From positions 1-32,700 of the forward strand of contig JAAZXA010000048.1 of NCBI GenBank assembly GCA_014240385.1: a stretch of DNA of 32,700 nucleotides. Reading direction: 5' to 3'. Source of the DNA: Methanobacteriota archaeon (GTDB lineage Archaea; Thermoplasmatota; Poseidoniia; Poseidoniales; Poseidoniaceae). A model generated the notes under the pieces. That model was not told the DNA's origin. It did not search any database and was given only the letters and a program-made list of their open reading frames with translations. A program made the position numbers and the translations under genes. The first letter of the stretch is position 1. Each line of letters begins with the position of its first letter. Below, piece by piece: positions 1-7,345 of the stretch.

Positions 1-125
1 CGTAGCGGCTGCGTTGCAACCGCTTCGTTATTTTCCGGCGGCGGCAGATATGGTATCAATATTACCGAGGTATGAAAGGAATATGGGAATATTGAGTATA
101 TACATGGAAAGCAGCAGCCCCGTTT

Positions 126-1100
126 TCAAGTGGAATAAAACTTCAACCATTCATCTTGCATTACATTCAAAGGTTTTTCAATTACCTGTTCATTGAACTC
201 TGCAGACTTAATTGCATTACTCCAACCATCTATGTTCAATGATTCAACAATATTCACGTTTGAAACAACTTCAGCAACAGCCGCACTCCCCAACACTGGC
301 AACCCACAAGCTTGCGCCTCAAGCACAACCATCGGCTGGCACTCAAACTGTGAAGGCACCAACAACATAGCCGATTCATTGAGCAACAGCCGCTTCTCCT
401 CCTCGCTAACCCACCCCAGAGCATTCAACCAGCCCTGACTCGAATAAGGAGCCGCCAGAGCATGCGAGGAATCAATTCCAGTCATCATCAACTGTAGTTC
501 AGGATTTGTCTTGCGCGCCATTTCCACTGCCTTTATGGCAAGCCCCGCATTTTTGATGGGATCGTCCCTTCCCATGAATAAAATTTGATTTTTCTTTCTC
601 TCGACACCCTCCATCCTGACATCTGGGTCAACTGGATTATGCATTATGGTGGAATCACCAACCCATTCTTCGAGCCTATCATGCCAGACCTGAGAAAGAG
701 TTACAACTCCAATTCCGTCCATCGAACAAATCCTCTTAACTTCATTTCCAGCACCCATCCTACAGAATTCATCGAAACGACCACTGTGAATGTGGATTAC
801 TACTTTCACTCCAACTTTCCTTGCCAGTAGTGCAACCCGTTTTTTCCTCCACCAAGAATAATCTGAGGCAGTATGGATATGAACTAAATCTGGAGGATTT
901 GATTTTAACCGCCTGATAAGAGCCTTCCTTGCCTTTCTCCAGCATAGTAACTTCGCTAGATTGCTTCCCTCGACGTGCGTAGCCAAAGTCTCTGCATTCC
1001 AACCATCAGGAGGATTTTCACTCAATAGACGAATGACCGATGCTATTCCTCCTTTGGTATTGACTGGCCCAACGTGGAGCACCGTCATTACCTCGGACAT
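126..1100 (-). CDS. Glycosyltransferase family 4 (GT-B fold)
   Basis: ORF 324 aa; N-term 'VLHVGPVNTKGGIASVIRLL', 'PDLVHIHTASDYSWWRK', C-term 'LLVPSQFECQPMVVLEAQACGLPVLGS' typical of GT4. Confidence 0.88.
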   Translation of the reverse strand: MSEVMTVLHVGPVNTKGGIASVIRLLSENPPDGWNAETLATHVEGSNLAKLLCWRKARKALIRRLKSNPPDLVHIHTASDYSWWRKKRVALLARKVGVKVVIHIHSGRFDEFCRMGAGNEVKRICSMDGIGVVTLSQVWHDRLEEWVGDSTIMHNPVDPDVRMEGVERKKNQILFMGRDDPIKNAGLAIKAVEMARKTNPELQLMMTGIDSSHALAAPYSSQGWLNALGWVSEEEKRLLLNESAMLLVPSQFECQPMVVLEAQACGLPVLGSAAVAEVVSNVNIVESLNIDGWSNAIKSAEFNEQVIEKPLNVMQDEWLKFYST

Positions 1101-1191
1101 GGTTCCGACGAATCCCTTCGACTTTGAGAATATATGGGAGAGCTCCCTATTGTAGCGAGCATCTCAAGAGAGGATAGGTTGGCCAGAGGCC

Positions 1192-2400
1192 ATGATAGAG
1201 CCCCAAGCCACACTGGCATTGGGGGAATTAGCGCTTGCGGGATTAGCCGCCGGCCCATTCATCCTACATCGATACCGTATAGCAAAATGGCTGAAACTCA
1301 AGCCTCTAAAACCATCTTCGATTGAAGCCAAACTAAAGATGACACTCATTCTACCGGTATGGAATGAAGAGGAAATAATATTGTCAAAACTGGAAAACCT
1401 CGCAAGTCAAGAATATCCCCGTAAAGACTTGGAATTACTCATTATCGATTCAGCATCTACAGATGAGTCGATGGCGATAGTGAAATCCTGGCTAAAGGAG
1501 AAGCCAAAGGCATTTCCAAACCACAAGATAATCGAGATGGAAAAGAGGTTGGGCAAAACTGAAGCCATTCGTCAAGCAATAATTGCTGCAGATGAAAAAA
1601 GTGAAGTCATCGCAATGACTGATGTTGATGCAACATTTCCTCCCGATTCATTGAATAGATTGGCATCTTGGTTTTCAGACCCAGAAATTGGTGCAGTAGG
1701 TGGAACCCCACAGCGTAGTTCTGTAGAAGAAAAGGCCCATACCGAGATGGAAACTACTTATCGAGATTTATTCACCATGCAGAGAATAGCCGAGTCGCGA
1801 ATTGATAGCACTCCTTTTCTCGAAGGTTCTATTGCTGGTTTCAGGCGAAGCATGGTGGATGTAGATTTATTGAATGTGTATTCAAATGCTGACGATTCAC
1901 AATTAGCAACTATGGTTAGGCTGAGGGGAGGGAAGTGTATTCAGGATAGCGAATTATGTTTTGATGAAATGACACCACCTAGTAATGCTGGGCGGAGGTC
2001 TCGTAAAACCAGGAGGGCACAAGGCCTGTGCCGCCATTTGTGGAGGAATCGTAGTGCTTGGTTCAGTAAACAACATGGAAAGTTCGGCTCAATCATAGGT
2101 AATCAAGCGATGATGCATCTCATTGCACCGTGGCTAGTCCTAATGGCTGTTTTACTTGGAATAAGTAGATGGGTTATTCAAATACAAACTGGAAGTTATT
2201 TTGAAGAATGGTATTTGGCCTTATTAGTGATTGAATTGACTATAATCGTCGCTTGGTTTGGTGTCATATTCAATCTAAAGATCAAAGGAATTGGTTTCTT
2301 GCAGATGTTCCTTGATTCAATAACTAATTTGATGATTGCTCAATTCCTCATCTTGAGAGGTAAGAGTTTGCATGTTTGGAATAAACCTGAAAGAGGCTGA
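1192..2400 (+). CDS. Membrane-associated glycosyltransferase family 2
   Basis: ORF 402 aa; 'LILPVWNEEEIILSKLENLASQEYPRKDLELLIIDSASTDES', 'AMTDVDATFPPDSL', C-terminal TM helices. Confidence 0.9.
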   Translation: MIEPQATLALGELALAGLAAGPFILHRYRIAKWLKLKPLKPSSIEAKLKMTLILPVWNEEEIILSKLENLASQEYPRKDLELLIIDSASTDESMAIVKSWLKEKPKAFPNHKIIEMEKRLGKTEAIRQAIIAADEKSEVIAMTDVDATFPPDSLNRLASWFSDPEIGAVGGTPQRSSVEEKAHTEMETTYRDLFTMQRIAESRIDSTPFLEGSIAGFRRSMVDVDLLNVYSNADDSQLATMVRLRGGKCIQDSELCFDEMTPPSNAGRRSRKTRRAQGLCRHLWRNRSAWFSKQHGKFGSIIGNQAMMHLIAPWLVLMAVLLGISRWVIQIQTGSYFEEWYLALLVIELTIIVAWFGVIFNLKIKGIGFLQMFLDSITNLMIAQFLILRGKSLHVWNKPERG

Positions 2401-2427
2401 TTGCCAAGGTTTGATTTGCTAATAGTA

Positions 2428-2434
2428 TTTTTTT
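2428..2434 (+). terminator. Oligo-T stretch downstream of the GT2 gene (archaeal-type terminator)
   Basis: TTTTTTT run 28-34 nt after the GT2 stop codon. Confidence 0.4.
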
Positions 2435-2442
2435 GGGTAACG

Positions 2443-2481
2443 AAAAAAAGCCCCCGAGGCGGCCGAAGCCGCCTCGAGGGC
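2443..2481 (-). terminator. GC-rich hairpin followed by 7-T tract on the minus strand, downstream of the pilin gene
   Basis: Plus strand AAAAAAA (2443-2449), then GCCCCCGAGGCGGC (2450-2463) CGAA GCCGCCTCGAGGGC (2468-2481): 14-nt stem with one mismatch. On the minus strand it reads hairpin then TTTTTTT. Confidence 0.65.
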
Positions 2482-2559
2482 GCCGTATTCAGAGTTGTGC
2501 TATTGCTCCAACTCTGTCTTCTGAATTTGCGCGTGTATCACTATGTTCTTTGCTAATGC

Positions 2560-3042
2560 TCAGAGCATGTGTACGGCTTCTGACATAACGACGTCGCCGT
2601 TGTTCTTTACACGTACAGTTAGTGTGCAGTCAGCGTCGCAGAATGTGCCACCAGTGCTGGTAATGATGATTGTCTCACCCTTTTCCCAGCTGGTTCCGTC
2701 TTCTCCACCGTGTTGGCTAGCAACGCAGTCGCCACCAGATCCATCAGGGTTTGCACAGGTTGTTGGTACGCTGTCCTTGATGATCTCAATCTGGACAAGT
2801 GCCCAGTCAAGGTCTGCTCCGTTTCCGAAGGTCAAGGTCATTAGACCTGCGTCTGTTTCTACATCATCAGAGTGGTCAGCTGCGGTTAGCACATACATGC
2901 TTGGTCCGTCGCTTTGGTTTGAGCTAGCGAGATCGCTTGCCCATACGTATAGCACTCCTGCAAGAACCACAGTAATTGCGACCATCAAGATGGTAGCGAT
3001 AACCGGGCTCACGGCTTCTTCGTTCTTCATTTCGTTCTTCAT
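2560..3042 (-). CDS. Archaeal type IV pilin / archaellin-like secreted protein
   Basis: N-term 'NEEAVSPVIATILMVAITVVLAGVLYVWASDL' is the archaeal type IV pilin N-terminal (class III signal) pattern; preceded on the minus strand by a GGAGGAGG Shine-Dalgarno-like run. Confidence 0.88.
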   Translation of the reverse strand: MKNEMKNEEAVSPVIATILMVAITVVLAGVLYVWASDLASSNQSDGPSMYVLTAADHSDDVETDAGLMTLTFGNGADLDWALVQIEIIKDSVPTTCANPDGSGGDCVASQHGGEDGTSWEKGETIIITSTGGTFCDADCTLTVRVKNNGDVVMSEAVHML

Positions 3043-3043
3043 A

Positions 3044-3103
3044 TTGTTGTCCTCCTCCCCGTTAGGGGGGCACTTTGCGGAGAGTAGATGTTGTATTTAA
3101 TAC
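3044..3103 (-). promoter_or_regulatory. Pilin gene promoter/RBS: TATA-like GTATTAAATAC plus GGGGAGGAGG
   Basis: Minus strand reads GTATTAAATAC (plus 3093-3103) about 50 nt upstream of ATG, and GGGGAGGAGGACAACAAT immediately before ATG. Confidence 0.55.
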
Positions 3104-3266
3104 TGTTGCCGCAGCACTTCGCGTAGACCCCCTGAAAACGCTCAACTGCAACCTATTTCCGAATTATGGTAGCGGGTAAATAATAACGCCAGATGGTGGT
3201 ACAGTCCATTTGTAAGCGCGATGAAATTTCATTTCGCGATATTCTATTGAGATTTTCATACAGTTT

Positions 3267-3310
3267 GCACTAAAAGTAACATCCTATTGTTTAGTGCTTT
3301 AAGATGTTAC
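3267..3310. other. Interleaved inverted repeats (pseudoknot topology)
   Basis: GCACTAAA (3267-3274) / TTTAGTGC (3290-3297) and GTAACATC (3276-3283) / GATGTTAC (3303-3310): both 8/8, in order A-B-A'-B'. Confidence 0.7.
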
Positions 3311-3334
3311 AAGTGATATTGGGACAAATCAAGG

Positions 3335-3401
3335 TGAACAGGGTGAGAGCCCAAGAAGAGGGGATGGGATGCACTCAACGAGAAACCCGCAGCCCTGTTC
3401 A
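3335..3401. other. Candidate structured RNA element closed by a perfect 9-bp stem
   Basis: TGAACAGGG (3335-3343) ... CCCTGTTCA (3393-3401) in a long non-coding gap. Confidence 0.35.
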
Positions 3402-3485
3402 GTGTGAGTCAAAGGCCGATGGTGTATAATCGTTATGACCCGCACGTGTAAAATCAATCAATTAGGTATGTGAATAGCCCTTTCA

Positions 3486-4499
3486 TCATTCTACTGTCAA
3501 AACCTCTGGCCCACCAGGAGTTATCATTACAGTATGTTCGAATTGGCCAATCATTCCACCATCGGCACAACGTAGGCCGTGATAAGTTTCCAAGTAACGG
3601 ATTTGGATTAGTTTCTTAACCAGTGCGTTCCACTTACTTTTCCGGCTCATCTCGTCTGCTTCAGGGAATGGTTTCTCCAATAGCGGGAAGGCCCACCTTT
3701 CTGCGAAAGGTAATGTTCCATAGCGTTCTTCAAGATTCCTTGCTAGTTGAGCACCCAATGGTTTCAACTTTTTCTTTTGTAAAGCCTTTCTCCATTGAAC
3801 ATCACCAGTAACTCGGTAGATGTTTGAAGAGTTCCGCGGGGGGATGTTTTCGATCAAACCTTGTTCACCGGTTGTGCAGAAGGGTTCAACAGCATAGATT
3901 GAACCTTCTTCGACCACTCCCTTGAAGGCAGAATTTTCAGCACCACAACGATACGAGGGCACAGAAACCCCAGCATGTAATATCCATGGTTCCAATTGGT
4001 GGCCGCAAAGATTCCTAATCGGGTTGAATCCTGCGTCTATTGCAGATTGACCGGCTGCAGCTCCAACTTTATGCCAGGGTGTTCCGGGGTGCATGACTTC
4101 GATAGCGCAATCCCTTGCTTCTTTTGAAGCACGGATCTGGTCGGTATGTTCCCCTCCATTGCCAACTTCAACGGTCAAGGCATTATCACCAATACAACCA
4201 TGAATGTGAACACCGATATCCAACTTCACTAAGTCGCCTTTCTGGAAGACCATATCGCCTTCCCATCCCTCAGGTGGAGTTAATGCGTGGTCAGTAGTAT
4301 AGTGGGCGGCGATTTCATTGACAGAAATAGTAGAAGGGAAGGCAGGCTTACCCCCATGGCGGTGAATGTATCTTTCCGCAGACTCTATTACTTGATGCCA
4401 AGTTTTCCCTACCTGAATTTCATCTTTGATGGCTTCCAGTGCGCGGCGAGCAACATGACCTGCGTCACGCCAATGCTTCACCTCTCCCTCGACCTCCAT
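3486..4499 (-). CDS. map: Methionine aminopeptidase, type II (archaeal)
   Basis: ORF 337 aa; 'GGKPAFPSTISVNEIAAHYTTDH', 'FQKGDLVKLDIGVHIHGCIGDNALTVEVG', 'GHQLEPWILHAGVSVP', 'AVEPFCTTG', 'GQFEHTVMITPGGPEVLT'. Confidence 0.95.
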   Translation of the reverse strand: MEVEGEVKHWRDAGHVARRALEAIKDEIQVGKTWHQVIESAERYIHRHGGKPAFPSTISVNEIAAHYTTDHALTPPEGWEGDMVFQKGDLVKLDIGVHIHGCIGDNALTVEVGNGGEHTDQIRASKEARDCAIEVMHPGTPWHKVGAAAGQSAIDAGFNPIRNLCGHQLEPWILHAGVSVPSYRCGAENSAFKGVVEEGSIYAVEPFCTTGEQGLIENIPPRNSSNIYRVTGDVQWRKALQKKKLKPLGAQLARNLEERYGTLPFAERWAFPLLEKPFPEADEMSRKSKWNALVKKLIQIRYLETYHGLRCADGGMIGQFEHTVMITPGGPEVLTVE

Positions 4500-5341
4500 G
4501 CCATCACGTCTTTAGTAGGTACAACGCCTTCTCTCATAACGGTTGCCGAAGATGTGCTTGACAATCCTAGTTGGACTAATGTGCTAGGGGGGCCCCCTTC
4601 GCATTCCCCAACTAGCACTGCGTTCTTTGGAAGGCCAAGTGACTCAGCGGCTAAAAACAAATTACTGCTAACTGGAGTCCCAGCAAGATTAGCACTTGTT
4701 GCAGTTATTGGCCCAACACACTCTGCTAATTTTTTTGCAAGGGGGTGGGATAAAATTCGAATCGCCATCATCTTCCCACCTAAACGTTGGTCTTGTTCGT
4801 TAATCGCATCCATTAGAAGAGTAATAGAACCAGGGGTAAACGAATCTAAAAATTCTTGAGCATGTTCAGGAACCTTCACCAGTTGTCGTACATCATCAAG
4901 GGCTGCAACTCCTAAACTAACAGGTTTTGAAGCATCTCGCGACTTTACTTTAAACAAACTATCGAGTCCTTCTTTTGTAGGCAGGCAAGCCAAGCCTGGT
5001 TGAGTAGAAGTTGGAAAGACAACCACTTCATTGGATTCCAACCTTGAAATCAAGTGAGTTGTAATTTCCATCATTACCCATTCAGTAGTATGCAGTTTTG
5101 CAATTTCTTTAGCCATCTCACTAGTCTCGGTCTTGATTAATAATTTGCCGCTTGGATAGAGAGTCAATTTCGCCTTGCCTTCAAAGATATAGCAGAACTT
5201 AGTTTCAATCCTCAACTTCCAACCAGCAGCGGTTATTTTGCTTGCAACCTCTGCAAGGTTAACCGCTTCAACATTTTTTGGAATAACTTGCCAAGAGGCT
5301 TTGGAACTACACATTTCCAAAATGTAGTCCTCTTCGTTCAT
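4478..5341 (-). CDS. Sua5/YciO/YrdC-family protein (threonylcarbamoyl-AMP synthase-like) with extra N-terminal domain
   Basis: 'VVFPTSTQPGLACLPTKEGLDSLFKVKSRDASKPVSLGV' and 'GPITATSANLAGTPVS' match YrdC motifs; ~90 aa N-terminal region precedes. Overlaps map start by 22 bp. Confidence 0.82.
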   Translation of the reverse strand: MNEEDYILEMCSSKASWQVIPKNVEAVNLAEVASKITAAGWKLRIETKFCYIFEGKAKLTLYPSGKLLIKTETSEMAKEIAKLHTTEWVMMEITTHLISRLESNEVVVFPTSTQPGLACLPTKEGLDSLFKVKSRDASKPVSLGVAALDDVRQLVKVPEHAQEFLDSFTPGSITLLMDAINEQDQRLGGKMMAIRILSHPLAKKLAECVGPITATSANLAGTPVSSNLFLAAESLGLPKNAVLVGECEGGPPSTLVQLGLSSTSSATVMREGVVPTKDVMAWRSRER

Positions 5342-5377
5342 GCTATCACTGAATAATGTGACCTTACGTACTACTTT

Positions 5378-6553
5378 TCAATTCTGTGGCGGATCTGTAG
5401 GTGGACTAGCAGGTGGTGCTGAAGGTGGACCAGATGGTGGTGCTGAAGGTGGACCAGCAGGTGGTGCTGAAGGTGGACCAGACGGGGGAGCACTAGGTGG
5501 CCCTGCTGAAGAGTTAGTAGGCGCTTCTTGAGGGGGACCAGTAGGGGGCGCTTGGGAGTTTGTTTGAGCCATTATAATAGCCATTGGATCATTATTTGGT
5601 GGACCAGCAGGTGGTGTTTGGGGTGCGGCCATAGGTGCTGTTGGGGGAGCCTGTGGTGGCCCGGTTGGCATTTCCAAAGAGGGAGTAGGTGCAGCAACAG
5701 GTGATTCAGGTGGCCCCGCAGGTGGTGCTTGGGGTGGGGCCATAGGCGCTGTTGGGGGAGCCTGTGGCGGCCCGGTTGGCATTTCCAAAGAGGGAGTAGG
5801 TGCGGCAACAGGCGGTTCAGGTGGCCCCGCTGGTGGTGCTTGGGGTGGAGCCATAGGTGCTGCTGGCGGAGCCTGTGGTGGTCCGGTTGGCATTTCCAAA
5901 GAGAGAGTAGGTGCGGCAACAGGTGGTTCAGGCGGTCCTGCTGGAGCAGATAGCGGCATCAGAGGTTCAACCGGCGTGATTGGTTCAAGTGATTCAGATA
6001 GAGATGCAGTAGATATGTCATCCATGACATTGATTCTTGTACTTCCACCTTCGTCGTGTTCGGCTTCATACTCAACTAAGTCGATATGCCTAGAATCTAT
6101 TAGTTCACGTTCACTTGTAGAGCCAAATGTATCCATGCCTAAATCAAATGCGCCACCAAACAGCCCCTCTCCCATTGATGATTTAGGAGTTCTAGTAGGG
6201 TCTGCTTTCTTCAAAGTAAATTCAGAATGATGGGGGCCGATATCTATCGAGCGTCTTCCACCTACAGAATTGTGCCATAGCCGAAAATTCCAATCTCCAC
6301 CCATTATTGAAAAATTGAATTCAAATGTACGTGATAACCCTGGGCCTATACTTGTGATTGCATCAGTTGGAGTGAATGATGTGCCTTCACTGGTTTCGAT
6401 TAAAGGCTCAAGTTGGCCCATTGGAATACTTGCTTCATTTGAGACTTCAACCAGTACATTGATGACATCCCTATCATCATCATCTATTTCCATACTGACT
6501 GATATCAGACGTGCAATTAATGCGCCACTTCGACCAAAGTGTGATTCGCTCAT
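5378..6553 (-). CDS. Uncharacterised protein with proline-rich tandem-repeat C-terminal half
   Basis: ORF 391 aa; globular-looking N-term (~150 aa) then repeats of 'APPAGPPEPPVAAPTPSLEMPTGPPQAPPTAPMAPPQ' and '(S/A)APP(S/A)GPP'. Confidence 0.8.
   Translation of the reverse strand: MSESHFGRSGALIARLISVSMEIDDDDRDVINVLVEVSNEASIPMGQLEPLIETSEGTSFTPTDAITSIGPGLSRTFEFNFSIMGGDWNFRLWHNSVGGRRSIDIGPHHSEFTLKKADPTRTPKSSMGEGLFGGAFDLGMDTFGSTSERELIDSRHIDLVEYEAEHDEGGSTRINVMDDISTASLSESLEPITPVEPLMPLSAPAGPPEPPVAAPTLSLEMPTGPPQAPPAAPMAPPQAPPAGPPEPPVAAPTPSLEMPTGPPQAPPTAPMAPPQAPPAGPPESPVAAPTPSLEMPTGPPQAPPTAPMAAPQTPPAGPPNNDPMAIIMAQTNSQAPPTGPPQEAPTNSSAGPPSAPPSGPPSAPPAGPPSAPPSGPPSAPPASPPTDPPQN
5405..5500. repeat. 24-bp tandem repeat (GGTGGTGCTGAAGGTGGACCAGMN-type)
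   Basis: TGCTGAAGGTGGACCAG recurs at about 5417, 5441 and 5465, 24-bp spacing. Confidence 0.85.
5600..5945. repeat. 111-bp (37-aa) tandem repeat, about 3 copies
   Basis: GGCATTTCCAAAGAG(G/A)GAGTAGGTGC recurs at about 5667, 5778 and 5889, exact 111-bp period, near identical. Confidence 0.9.
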
Positions 6554-6630
6554 GCCACTCCCTACTTTCCCTACGTATGATGAATCCTTTTTGGGGCTTG
6601 TGCAAACACGCTTGAAGTCTTAACAATAAA

Positions 6631-7212
6631 TTAACGAAGCATCGCCCTTGTTGCCGGAGGAAGTGACCAATCAACTGCAGCGACAGTATGATGAGCAAAA
6701 TCAATCCTTGAACGGTGTGATTCATCGTTTTTAATTTTCACTAGGTCTCTCAAACCAAACCAAAATTGACCGATAAGGGGGATGGCATACTTTGTTTTTG
6801 AAATAGCCCTACGTCCCCAATGAATTCTGCCCAGCGGAGTAGCATCATCATGAACTAATGCGATGTGAAACCAGCGTTGACCAAGCGACCTCCCCATCCA
6901 TAATCCTGTATACTTGAAGTATAGCCAGTGGCTGGTAAATAATACTAACCAATGAAGCAAGACAATATGCGGTGCCTTGGTAATGCCGCTGATACTATAA
7001 GTCCAAAGAATGAAAGTTCCACCAGTTGTAATCATCAATATTCCCATGATGAAAATAACATCTAGGATGTAAGCACCTATGCGCTTCCAAGCATTGGCTA
7101 GTAGGACACCTTCAGGGACTTCCCCTGACACCAATTGACGAGCCACATTGGCAGGGTGGAGGGTGACGGGGTCGTTTGCCATGAGGGCCGCGGCGGGGCG
7201 GGCGGTTGTCAA
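6631..7212 (-). CDS. RDD family membrane protein
   Basis: 'NAWKRIGAYILDVIFIMGILMI', 'WMGRSLGQRWFHIALVHDDATPLGRIHWGRRAISK' typical of RDD proteins. Start may be the internal Met-11. Confidence 0.8.
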   Translation of the reverse strand: MTTARPAAALMANDPVTLHPANVARQLVSGEVPEGVLLANAWKRIGAYILDVIFIMGILMITTGGTFILWTYSISGITKAPHIVLLHWLVLFTSHWLYFKYTGLWMGRSLGQRWFHIALVHDDATPLGRIHWGRRAISKTKYAIPLIGQFWFGLRDLVKIKNDESHRSRIDFAHHTVAAVDWSLPPATRAMLR

Positions 7213-7345
7213 CTTTGAGCCTAAAGGTTGTAACTATACTTGCAAAGGCGTTTGATTAAACAAAGGCCCAATACATCGAGAAACAGAACTTCTCTATACT
7301 ATACAGAAGAAAATCATGTATTATTGTTATTTACTTTTGCTGGAA

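Noticed and set aside
1-125. Partial gene at window start
   Set aside because: Short ORF 14..196 has no recognisable motif and overlaps the GT4 gene end; nothing supportable.
2543-3100. 185-aa plus-strand ORF antisense to the pilin gene
   Set aside because: Mirror frame of a clear pilin; low-complexity Ser/Thr/Pro composition, no RBS, no recognisable family.
3304-3429. 41-aa ORF 'MLQVILGQIKVNRVRAQEEGMGCTQRETRSPVQCESKADGV'
   Set aside because: No RBS, start codon lies inside a pseudoknot arm, composition unlike window proteins; structured RNA is the better explanation, though not excluded.
3311-3440. Known riboswitch or RNase P/SRP RNA
   Set aside because: Looked for TPP, cobalamin, fluoride, RNase P CR-I/CR-V and SRP helix 8 consensus by eye on both strands without a match; a cmscan would be decisive.
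4287-4859. 190-aa plus-strand ORF spanning map/yrdC antisense
   Set aside because: Covers two well-supported minus-strand genes; composition is that of an antisense frame.
5572-5919. 115-aa His/Leu/Gln-rich repeat ORF (and plus-strand Trp/Arg-rich 5729..5953)
   Set aside because: Alternative frames of the 111-bp tandem repeat encoding the Pro-rich protein.
5400-5945. Repeats considered as a CRISPR array
   Set aside because: Repeats are contiguous and coding, with period a multiple of 3 and no unique spacers.
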